This document shows, piece by piece, positions 14,301-23,580 of a stretch of 64,000 nucleotides of DNA; position 1 is the first letter of the stretch, and each line of letters begins with the position of its first letter. The position numbers were made by a program, and so were the translations under genes. The DNA is from Distichodus sexfasciatus (Eukaryota; Chordata; Actinopteri; Characiformes; Distichodontidae). Below the pieces are notes generated by a model. It saw nothing but the letters and a program-made list of their open reading frames with translations. It ran no database searches and was not told the DNA's origin. The stretch lies in the NCBI GenBank assembly GCA_032718565.1, contig JAVGVS010000013.1:2303249-2367248 (forward strand), read 5' to 3'.

Positions 14301-17300
14301 TCCACTACCGTCTTCAGAATCTCCATCCAGTCCGTCAAGTTTTGCCTGTTAATGAGCTCCAGGGGCAGATTATACTGGAGGAAAGAAACAGAAGTATTAC
14401 ATTAAAATATGTTCCAAACATGCATGGAACTACATCTTTGTTTAACACAGTGATTTGTTCACCAATATTATCTTAAGCTTGTTCTTAAATTTGTTCTTAA
14501 GAAAAGGATTAATACTGGGTTCTTAAAATGCTGAATAGCTTGAAAGTTCGTTCTTATAATTAAGTGTTATTGTAGTGTATATTTTAAATGTTCTGTAAAA
14601 TAAAAGATTTATTAAAAATAATGTTTACATATAAATAACATATTACACAACTGTAGAAGTGTAGAACCCAATAAACTGATGGCAGCTGATAAAGCTGATT
14701 TTCATAAACACATGCAATAAAAATTTTCGCTGAAGTGCTCTTCAGCGTTCGTACAACAAACACCAAACAAGAAACAAGAACAAGAATTGGTCAATGTCAT
14801 AATTTTTGGGAAAAGCCTGAAACTCTGTGGCGATGATAAGACAGGGGTTCAAATACCACTGGTGCACCTCCTGAGCAAGACCCTTAGCCCCAAGCGGCAC
14901 CAAATTGTAATTACGAAATCAAAGACACTCTAGATAAGAGCACTTGCTAAACGCTAGAAATGTAAATATAAACATCACCCGAGTTACGCGTTTACCTGAA
15001 AGAGGGCGTAGAGGATCTTAAAAATCTGTTTCTGCATAAGCACAGAGTCGCCGGACTGATCTGGGAGCACCTGGATGAAGCGATCCTTCAGCATGGGCAT
15101 GAAAATCTGCATTACCGTGATCAGTGGCTGACGTTCCTCTGGTTTTTTGTATCTGTAGATAGATGCACAAACACGTTAGCAACTCGCACATAAACAACAC
15201 AACAAAGGCTGATGCTGTTTAACGCCTTACTCGTAGTTCTTCACCAGCTGGTACAGGCACATGAGGATGCCCAGCCAGCAGCCACTGTTGTCGGACTGCA
15301 GGTAGAAGCCGATCTTGTCCACGATGGTGGTCCATTTGTTAGGGTAGTCGTGCTTGATCATGTGGTTAATGCAGGTGGTGAGCTGCACTCTGGGGGTGGG
15401 TTGGGGAAAAGGAAAGTGGTTAAGAGAGACAAAAAAGGAACAATCTGCTTCCATCAGCCATGTGTATGCGCGTGCATAAGCTGGCTCGTCAACAAAGGCC
15501 GTGTTACCTGATGCGCTCTGGGGACTGAATAATTGCCTCCACGATGTTGTCTCGAATGAACTGGCGGTCCTCCTCGGGGATACTGTTGACGGGAGCCTCG
15601 CTATTGGAGTTGTCGCTTTCAACCCAGAACTGCGAGATTGTGTTCTTCAAATAGATCACACCTGCAGAGGGAAAACATTTTGGAGGGGTTTCAGGAGTCG
15701 ATTCTTACACCTCATTTTAAAGGCTTAAATAATATGGATTACAGAACCTAGTTCAAAACTACAGTACGCCAACACTAAGTAGGGCCTTCCTTTATTCTCG
15801 AAACCTCAAATGTTCTTGGCATGGGTTCCACATCATGTTGGAAAGCATTCCTTTTTGAGATCCCGTTCCATGTTCTGGACATTAGTCAGCAGCATATTCA
15901 TGCTGTGAGTCTCTCATCTTCCCACAATCCCAAATGGGCTCTAGTGGATTCAGAGCCACTGAAATCTTCATACAAGCACTGTGAGCGGACTTCGGCATCA
16001 TCGGACTGGAATTAGCATTAGCCATTGTGGTCACAAAGTGCACGTAGTCATCAACAATGCTCAAATAGTTTGTGGCATTCAATCACAGGCACAAGGCGTG
16101 GCCAAAAAAACAAACAAAAAAAACCCCACACATTTCCCAAACCATTCCACTATAACCTGGGTGGTCGGCTCAAGCAGCCGTGGTTAGGTCAAAGGATTAA
16201 TGGTTTTGGCGTCAAATTTCAGCCCTAACGTGTGGATGGCTCAGCAGGAACTGACATTAAATCAGACTGGGTTTTGCTTTTCTTCAACTGTTCCAAACAG
16301 GGTTGGAAACTGGAATGATCTTCTGCGCTTTGCTGCAAAGTCTGTGCATTCATAGATGAAATGCTGCTTCACTCCGTCAACACCAACCAGTCTGTCAACT
16401 CTCATCAAATCTGTTATCACTGTGGTTCCACAGACATACTGTAGCTGCCTTTCACCAGATTTTTGAAACACCACTGAGCGAAAGTTAAATAAAGTGAGGT
16501 GTAAAAAATCCAGCGATCAGAAAGTAAAGCAAGCTATTTTTCTGGCGGCAACAACAATCAGGCCATGGTCTAAATGACTTTGCTGTTTATTAGGGTGAAA
16601 GTGAACTGAAGCTCCTGATCTGATCCTGCCATCAATGACTTTATGCATTGTGTTACTACAACATGATTGGCCGACGAGACAAATGGACAGGTAAGTGCAA
16701 CATAAAGCTCTTATAAAAACTTGGGAGTATAAACAGTGGAACAGTGGTAGTGTAACATTAGGGAGATGCACTTTGTGATAAATGTGGACAAGGAAAAGTA
16801 GCATTGAGGTACCATTCCCATGCACTGCTCCCTCTGGCATGGATGGATCAAATGCATGATCACTGACAAAACACTCACTCACAAAGGGAGTTTTTATATG
16901 GTGCTTCTTAAACTTAGTCACAGAGCGACTTCCTAAAGAAACGACACCCACATTTTATTTCCTTTCCCCTACATATTACTCCACAATGCTGCTTCAACTA
17001 GCACTAGCTGTCTTAGTACAATTAACTGCATAAACATGATGGGCCTTCTGCAGTGGAATCATAGGACTGGGCAATATGACCTCATGCTAACATCACGATT
17101 CATTGAAATTTTCACCTCAATTACAATTAGGGCTGCAACAAACAACTATTTTTGTAATCGAGTAATCTATCGATTATTTTATCGATTAATCGGATAAAAA
17201 ATGTAAATGAAAATGACAATACATTTGTTATTAAGCTTATTCTACTGTGAGTAGAAGTTAGTCAAATACGCTTTATGTTGTTTTCAATTGAAAATGAAGA

Positions 17301-20300
17301 ACGTGAAGTTCAAGGGTCATTTTGAATCAATTTGGCCAATAAAATGAGTTGCTTTTGGCCTTCCTGGAAGAGAACTGCATTTCCCACAATCCCCTGCGCA
17401 CGCCTTGGAGCCGCGTCACAATAAAGGGTTCAACGGGTTCCGGAATGAACTATGCAGAGAGGGGAAGAGGGGGAAAAAAAAAAAAAACATGGGAAAATCT
17501 TAATAAATGGCTGTATTGCGTGTGGAACGCTGGTTGTTGTGGTTATTTATCAGCTAAATTACGCGTTTTGTCTGTAATAAAGGGGATGTTTTGACGGAAA
17601 CGGAGCGTTTTAGCGAGTAATGGCGTTTACAAACAGCGCGCGTGTTTACATCGCAAAAAATGTCATTTATGCGTTTTCATGAATTTACTTCTGTTTTTGT
17701 GCACGGAATATCTCACAAATACGTTCACATACAGAGGGATCTATTCTCGCCTTGATCGCGCCACTGAAAATATTGTGCGTCATTAATAATCGTCTGTGTG
17801 AAACGCAAGCAGCGCATGCTGTAGCCATTTAAATGACTTAAACGACGCTTCGATTCTGGAAAATTGCCTCGACCATTTTTTGTAATCGAATTATTCGAAT
17901 TATTTGAATAATCGTTTCAGCTCTAATTACAATTAATGAACCATTACTGCATTTGGGGTTTTATTATTTTTGCCCTCATAGTGCAATGGAAAGGCTTGTA
18001 CTATACATTTACATTTATTGCAATCAGCAGACGCTCTTAAGGAGAGCAACTTCCATTTTTTAATTACGGGACAACTCTCCCTGGAGCAACTTGGGGTTAA
18101 GGGTCCTGCTCAGGGACCCAAAAGGTGGTTAGGCAGGAAGTACGATTTGAACCCACAACCTCTTGGTATGGAGGAGAGCATCCTTCCTCTAGACCGCCAC
18201 CACAATACAAATGTGCTTAAGTAGTCATGACACACTCTGTAGCATGTTTTAAGGGATCGGTGGAAGCACATTAAAGTATCTGCAGAATTTTAAAAATAAT
18301 CGAAATAACCAATATGGGCAATAACCAATATGAGCAAGATTATGTTGATTAGACGCCCTGAATGCAATTCTGTATGTGTATACACACATGTAGGGTCCAC
18401 TATAAACATGTTTTTTTGTGTGTACAACATAGCCTAAGGCTTAGATTTTGTTTCAAATGCAAAGAAGCAGCATGTGGCCACATGATGTTTAAAGAAAGAA
18501 AAAGTCCTTGCTGTTGTGTAGCTCATCCCAAAAGTGTGAAGATGTGCAACATTCATGAAGGCTGTGCGATGTGGGTGTTGGAGTTGCTCCGAGTGCCCTA
18601 GCCCTCACCCCCATTGTAGCCTAGTCCTCCATCTAAGAGTAGATGGATTTACGGGAGAGAATCAAGAGAATCAGATAGCAGACTGCTGACACCGATTTGC
18701 CCGTGTGGCCGGCCGGATGAGGGTAATCCTCCCCCCTGCTGAATCGGCAACTCTCCTGCTGCCGCCTCTTCCAACATACAAGCCTGTCCCCAAATCGGCA
18801 CGGAAGATGGACAAACCGCTGAGGCGTCGTATGCTCATTTGACCGGCAGAAGGACCCCACCACCACCACCACCACCACCCCCCCACACTCGCCGATCCTT
18901 AACCTCATATGTGTGTCTCCATTTCGTAAGCCAAAGGAGAGGGGGAAGCAACGATACTAGGAAGAGCTTGAGTGTCCGAGTCACAGCGTCCCTCTAAGAA
19001 GCGTTCATGCCGTGGCTGATGCAGACTCCTCCTCCTCCCGTCATCCCTCCCCCACCACAGTGGCTCATCTTACCGTGACGGAAGCTCATTAAGAGACCAC
19101 ACTGGAAGCACGCAATGCTGCAGGGAGGGAGACTGCCTCCAAGGTCTAAGTACCAGGCGCACTCAGCAGATACAGCCGCTGCCGACACCACAGGTGGTTA
19201 CAGCAACAAAAATTCAATGGGACAAAACTGGAGTCAGATGGCAGTGGCTAGCTGGCAGCGCGGTCGCAGGATGGATGCACATGGACCGTCTCGGGAAGTG
19301 AACACTCCGAAAATAAGAGAATGTTATCACATATTCTGTTCCAGGAGTGGAGGGGTCGCTGTACGACAGATGGTGTAACAATTACTCACTAGTCACAATG
19401 TGTTGAGAAACTGAAAAAGCTGAAGAAGAAAAAAAAAAAGAAAAAAAAAACAGTCGAGTTCTCCATGGCTTCAAAAACAAAGCTGGCTGTCTGCAAAACA
19501 AATGCAGTCCATGAGATATGCTTCTTTTCTTAAACGAGCTTCGGGCAAACCATCAAAGGAAAGTAACAGTGCTTCTCCTGACCCTTCTATGAAGTGAATT
19601 TAGATAATGCATCATAAGAACAATCACACAAGCAGCTTTACAACACAATACAATGAAAGCAGAAAAGCATGTTCCATTTGTTGAAAAATAGTTACCTTTC
19701 AGCTCACGTTATTTGTTTTAGAAACATTTTAACTGAATTTAAAGCATCGTTAACAAAGGCCTGCCTTTATATTGGGCTTAACTAAGTGTATATTAAATCT
19801 GTATTAAATTTTATTAGAGGATAATAGATCAACAACAGGCATGTAAACTAGCTTATCATTTGCAGTCATCTATGGCTACACAAGTGCAGACAAAAGGAGA
19901 AACTGATATGTACGCATATGTAAATACCTGCTTGTCGGACAGTCAAATCCAGCTGGTCGGACATGGTCACTTGCAGTAGTGTGGACATGAAGTTTACCTG
20001 CGAATGGCCCTGCAAGAGAAGACATTAAGAACATTGCATTGCATTTTCCAAAAACAGAATGTGATCATTGGCCCATGTTTGCTGAAAAAGTGTCTGCTTA
20101 TAGGTCAACGCATTCCATCAGCTTGAACTAATGGCTAAAAAGAAAAATTACTGAGGATTCAGTGTTTAGCAACTTGATTTCTCCTAGATTTAATAAAGGA
20201 CTCCTTTCCTTCATAACAGGCATTCTCTTTTACACTGAACAAAGAAAACTATTCTAACATCTCGGATGGTCACTACAGCAGTTAAACCAATAAGATCTTG

Positions 20301-23225
20301 TCAGAAACTCATTTTTATGCAAGGGGAGTCTATTATCAGTATAAATATTAAAGAAAGGCAAGGAATCTGACTTGTGCTTGACTATGCTGCTGATGTGGAA
20401 AATGATGAAACAAGGTGTAAACACTCATCAAAACTGACCCAGTTTAGCTTAAAATTCTTGAATCAGAGTTGGCAAAGGACTGTCGTTATTTACACGGTTA
20501 AATGTGAATGAAAGGAAACGCTAAAATGCCATGTCACTGGTGCTGCGTTTTCTCGCCCTCCCTCTCCCCATTGCATGTGTCAGCACCCAGGAATCTAAGC
20601 CTGTCGTCCACATGGGCCACCTGGAGCCCGGCCAGCACGGTGGCTTTGTCACCGGAGATTGCTGCAGGCGTCAGTCCCATGCCTCAATTCAAACCATGTC
20701 CATGTTCATTCTGAGCATTTTACCTTCAATGGAAGAGCACAGCTCAACAGCACACGGACTAGGCTTTTTAAAGGTTCACGAACTGCCAGAGGAAATGGCC
20801 TTTAGGACATAATCTAACAAACACATCACATGGAAGCCTGCTAAACGAGCCTCTTGCTCGCTCCCTGCTGTGACAAATGCACTCGCTAACCTCACCCTGG
20901 ATACCATACAACATGACTCACCTAATGCTGAGGACTTCCACACCATGTCCTTTTGTGCTGGTTTCCCCACCAAGCAAAACACCTCACTAGAGCACCAAAA
21001 GGCTATCTGAGCGAGTGTGTCTCCAACTTTTTGTCTCGACACTGATACAAAGTCCCACCAGTTACAGGGATTCTTCTTTTATAAGAGTGACTCGAACATT
21101 GTTCCAGGACTATATAATTGTAGTTTCTTCCCCACTTGACTGCTGCTGGAATACTTGCACATACTATTGAACATTGCATGTAACTAAATTGAACATTTTC
21201 TTATTTGACCTCTAGTTTAGTTTATATTCTATAGTCTATTTAGGTATGGATATTCTATGTGCCTTATTGTTCTGTGTATGCCATAAAAACTGGAATCATG
21301 TTGTCTCGTCCTTTTATATATTAGTATATGTTGCAGATATGACAAAGGTAACTTTACCAAACTTTGCAAAATAAAACAACTAAATAACATGCACTGGTAC
21401 TTTCAGCTACATCTCAAATTGAAAGGAACTATAATTGAAGTGTCAACCTAAAGACTGGTGAGGAATTTAAACTCCACTATGCAAATATTTAAGTCTATGC
21501 AACTACTTAACTATTTATTTAAGTATTTAACAAGTGACAAACTGGGAAAGTTTAAATTAAAGAAGTGTTTTAACAGAGTAGTTCAGACCCATTATTACAA
21601 TGATGTATCGCAGTTACTTTATGGTATCGACTAGTGATTTACATGTGACTACTGTTCAGGACATTAGTAAATAAGTCCTTCAAATGTATTAAATGAATGA
21701 GTGTTAGCTAGGATGAACATATATATATTTACATATTACAGTGCATGACATCGACACACTCGCAGCGCCACTTTCTATTGAAATGAGTCGGTTATTAATC
21801 AGGTACAATGAACTCCGTCGGTAACATGGCCGGCTAAGAATTGAGTCATCAAAGAACATAAACAGGCTGTGGAAGAGCGAGCCACAGTGACATCGTGTTC
21901 CTGACATTTTATCCAAGCACGTTTGCGCAAAAAGCGCCGCCGCCGTAGCAGGAAGAGAACAACTGGGTTAAATGGCCATTAAAGCGCGGACGAACTACCT
22001 CTAAACGCGTGTTGCCTAAAAAGGGCATTAAACACCACAACAAACGCTGTGGTTTATTGAAAGGAAAACCACAGTGCCGGCAAACACCAATTACAGGGAG
22101 ACTCGCTGGCTAATCAGCTGGGAAACACGGTTAGCTTGAATTAAATTAATTAGCTAGTTAGTGCGTAACGTTACACCAAAACGGCCCGAATAGCCGCGGC
22201 TAACGTTAGCGAGATAGTGACACTTTTTGTTTTGTACATCTCGCTAGCCAAAAAACAGCTAAAACGTTTCCATAATGTTTACATCGCAACCAACACAACA
22301 CTGTGCGGTTTTATGGGAGTAAATAAAGTTCACGAAACTCTTCTCTGACCCCGACGAACAATAACAACGAATGCCACATGACACGTGAGAGGCTAGCGTT
22401 AGCCAAGTTAGCTCACGAGCTAAAATCGACATCAGCTTGCACGTTCCAAATACGCATGCCCCCATACTAAGTAGTACGCCTACACTTAAGGCTTGTGGTT
22501 CTGCCATACTTATTAGTACGCTAGTACGGGACGGACGGACAAGCTGGCGAGCTCATAGCGGCTAAGCGACGCGTTTCCAGGATGATACATCGAAACAGTA
22601 ACAATACGCTGTTACGTTATGTAGCATAAAATTAATCATTAAGTAGATAAAATAACCGAACCTCTCTAACCCACTTTTTAAAAAGGACATTTAGCGATAC
22701 AGAGGAAATCGGCAACATGCTAACTTTGATAGCTGTCCTGCTAGCGCACGTTATATCCCATCTAAGGTAGTTAAAAGTCTGGAATTGAAAGGTAGTGAGG
22801 GATTTATAAATACCAAGCAGACATGACAACGTAAATGTTAAAATATTTAATGACAAGCAAAAATATAACGAGGTCTTTGCTAGAAAAAAAGGCCTTAAGT
22901 ATAAAAAGCTTGAATATAACAGCCGACGATGCGGCAGGACCGCGGCCACGTTCTAACCCACATACTACCGCACCTTTAGAGTAGATTGCATTAAAAGTCC
23001 CTATAGCTTGTGAACACTTCTACATACTCTGTAGGGCTTATAGTATGCAATTTGGGACACGGCCCAATCCCGCCTGGCGAGGCCCAAAGCGCGCCGCGAC
23101 CATCACTATCACTACCATCGTGTCAGAAGTGCGTTCCTTACCGCGCTCAGTTGTCTCTCAGCAGCCTCTCGCAAATTGGGGTCCATGGTGCCCCGAAGGG
23201 CATCGATTAGGGAGTTAGGATCCAT
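5380..23225 (-). CDS. ipo7: Importin-7, complete (25 coding exons)
   Basis: Importin-beta family nuclear import receptor. It binds cargo in the cytoplasm (ribosomal proteins, histone H1 with importin-beta, signalling proteins) and releases it on Ran-GTP in the nucleus. Coding exons in transcript order: 23142-23225, 19928-20009, 15508-15661, 15231-15389, 14996-15152, 14285-14374, 13740-13834, 13496-13580, 13270-13404, 13063-13162, 12896-12972, 12506-12622, 10297-10386, 10003-10168, 9744-9904, 9511-9639, 9030-9096, 8788-8913, 8539-8636, 8357-8452, 7886-8106, 7566-7774, 7254-7460, 7052-7168, 5380-5477. They total 3,120 nt, or 1,039 residues plus stop; the human protein is about the same length. 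It starts MDPNSLIDALRGTMDPNLRE, the importin-beta N-terminal region. Hallmarks are [33 protein letters not shown] and a very acidic tract (about residues 885-960). It ends in FNFGGTAPGMN. importin-8 is the paralogue; wording and synteny favour importin-7. Confidence 0.96.
5478..7051. other. ipo7 last intron
   Basis: Intron between ipo7 coding exons 24 and 25. It holds a complete hAT-type non-autonomous element (5727-6532) followed by SINE-like relics. One in reverse is at about 6625-6735 (ggagcaagttggggctaaag, with a poly(C) run). One is forward at about 6875-6990, with a pol III box-B-like gagttcaaatcc. No coding potential was recognised. Confidence 0.7.
5727..6532. mobile_element. Non-autonomous hAT-type element, copy A
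   Basis: An 806-bp element. Its ends are TAGGGCTGCAAC and, inverted, TAGAGCTGAAAC, with subterminal taatcga/tcgatta motifs. It is flanked by a perfect 8-bp direct repeat, taatcctg, at 5719-5726 and 6533-6540. An 8-bp duplication and this end sequence are typical of hAT elements. There is no transposase frame inside. The interior is CpG-containing and close to copy B at 17128-17925. Confidence 0.9.
9435..9475. repeat. (GA)n microsatellite in an ipo7 intron
   Basis: Run of GA dinucleotides, followed by a purine-rich stretch, in the ipo7 intron between exons 16 and 17. Simple repeat with no other signal. Confidence 0.8.
9651..9681. repeat. Poly(A)-(TA)n tract in an ipo7 intron
   Basis: A16-type run followed by a short TA repeat in the intron between ipo7 exons 15 and 16, on the acceptor side of exon 16 as read on the minus strand. 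Confidence 0.75.
10612..10805. repeat. Interspersed repeat (teleost family)
   Basis: Starts with attcaaattcaaatttattt and contains 'tatagcgctctt', 'cacaaagcactttac', 'gaggcgacagtggcaaggaa', 'aactccct' and 'gaagaaaccttgagaggaac'. This ordered set of blocks recurs throughout ostariophysan fish genomes and I recognise it as an interspersed repeat. Its class cannot be assigned from this single copy. It lies in the ipo7 intron between exons 12 and 13, directly left of the TIR element at 10851. Confidence 0.75.
10851..11497. mobile_element. TIR element (MITE-like), TA-flanked
   Basis: A 647-bp element beginning TGTGAC and ending GTCACA, flanked by TA at 10849-10850 and 11498-11499. The inner left arm ggcaaaaccagtcactt matches the reverse complement of the right arm aagcgactggttttgcc with one change. 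A TA duplication points to Tc1/mariner-like or similar mobilisation. It has no transposase frame. The interior carries repeated 'ggctacg/gcctacgtt' motifs. Confidence 0.75.
11770..11950 (-). repeat. SINE relic (family 2)
   Basis: Reverse-oriented member of the tRNA-derived family seen intact at 43474-43680. It has gtgacctctgcatttatcca, 'ggggaacagtgtttgggtac' and 'gtacctcagtggtacttt', then a degraded head. Confidence 0.65.
12155..12300 (+). repeat. SINE relic (family 2)
   Basis: Forward copy with a degraded tRNA-like head (gcagttggtagtgtaacagt) followed by 'ggtaaaggaaccactgaggt' and 'gagcaaggtacagtcc'. It is truncated before the usual 3' tail, and lies in the ipo7 intron between exons 12 and 13. 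Confidence 0.6.
14835..14965 (+). repeat. SINE relic (family 1)
   Basis: Box-B-like ggttcaaatacc, then 'ctgagcaagacccttagccc' and the family 3' tail 'gataagagcacttgctaaac..aaatgtaaat'. It lies in the ipo7 intron between exons 5 and 6. Confidence 0.55.
16738..16872 (+). repeat. SINE relic (family 2)
   Basis: Degraded forward copy: 'ggtagtgtaacattagggag', 'cattgaggtaccattccc', 'gcactgctccctctgg' and 'atggatggatcaaatgca' line up with the family 2 body. Confidence 0.5.
17128..17925. mobile_element. Non-autonomous hAT-type element, copy B
   Basis: A 798-bp element with the same ends and orientation as the copy at 5727-6532. It is flanked by a perfect 8-bp duplication, attacaat, at 17120-17127 and 17926-17933. 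It is near-identical to copy A by eye, differing by small indels and point changes, so insertion was recent or driven by one active source. No transposase frame is present. Confidence 0.9.
18004..18205 (-). repeat. tRNA-derived SINE (family 1), reverse
   Basis: It begins with the family 3' tail in reverse (tacatttacattt, cagcagacgctctt) and the body gagcaacttggggttaaggg. Near the right end is a reverse box B (gatttgaaccc, about 18145-18155) and the head complement. Orientation is inferred from box B. Confidence 0.75.
18858..18885. repeat. (CCA)n microsatellite
   Basis: About eight CCA/CAC triplets followed by a C run inside the GC-rich block of ipo7 intron 2. Confidence 0.8.
20010..23141. 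other. ipo7 intron 1
   Basis: A 3.1-kb first intron between the 28-codon first coding exon and exon 2. The part near exon 1 (about 21950-22600) is CpG-rich for this window, with repeated gctaacgttagc-like motifs, as expected for a promoter-proximal intron. A composition change at about 20530-20900 includes a 93-codon open frame (20531-20812) with no recognised homologue. Nothing else was identified. Confidence 0.6.
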
Positions 23226-23580
23226 AACAAGGTCGTAGTTGTATGGCTCGGATTCGTAAGGTTCAACGATCTATGAAGTCCTCGGCAATGCGCACATGGA
23301 CGCACAAGCCTCCAGCTACCGGCGCGAAAGGAAGAAGGGTCTGGACGGGCCGGATAGATCAGCGCCAATTTTCACCCAGCCAACTTCCGCCTGGTGCAGG
23401 GAGCATTCTGGGAAATGTAGTTTAAAAACACAGTCAGCAGTGTGCAAAATGGTTACGCTTCGTCTTTTGTTTGGTCAAATCCACTACTTTTCTAACATCA
23501 GGTCCAACGTTGTGGCGCAGTTTGTACGGTGCCCTCTTTCTGCGACACACACGAAACACCTGTAAATGTACGGGTGAAAG
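23226..23580 (-). promoter_or_regulatory. ipo7 promoter / 5' UTR
   Basis: CpG-containing region directly upstream of the ipo7 ATG (complement of 23223-23225), with no TATA box in the expected place. It carries a strong ZNF143/STAF-type site, given separately, and GC-rich motifs (ggacgggccgg, ggcgcgaaagg). The transcription start cannot be fixed from sequence alone. Confidence 0.6.
23403..23421 (-). promoter_or_regulatory. ZNF143/STAF-type binding site
   Basis: On the minus strand it reads ACTACATTTCCCAGAATGC. This is very close to the vertebrate ZNF143 (SBS) consensus, ACTACAATTCCCAGAATGC. It sits about 180-200 bp upstream of the ipo7 start codon, a normal promoter position. Confidence 0.75.

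Larger units (their letters stand above)
17055..18370. repeat. Older interspersed repeat split by later insertions
   Basis: The left piece (about 17055-17127, gactgggcaatatgacctc and cacgattcattg) and right pieces (17934-18003 and about 18211-18370, with ataatcgaaataaccaat, 'gagcaagattatgttgatta' and 'gacgccctgaatg') resemble the uninterrupted repeat at 62843-62985. The gaps are the hAT copy B (17128-17925) and a SINE (18004-18205). The boundaries of the oldest element are approximate. Confidence 0.5.
15662..19927. other. ipo7 intron 2, repeat-rich
   Basis: A 4.3-kb intron between ipo7 coding exons 2 and 3. It contains a SINE relic (about 16738-16870), an old repeat (about 17055-18370) interrupted by a hAT element and a SINE, a GC-rich block with a (CCA)n tract at about 18690-19330, and an A-rich tract at 19420-19450. 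No coding exon was seen. The GC-rich block is discussed among the findings. Confidence 0.7.

Noticed and set aside
5380..23225. SNORA23 H/ACA snoRNA, hosted by IPO7 in mammals
   Set aside because: I looked through the introns but could not recognise a convincing H box/ACA pair with two hairpins. A covariance-model search (Infernal with the Rfam model) would decide.
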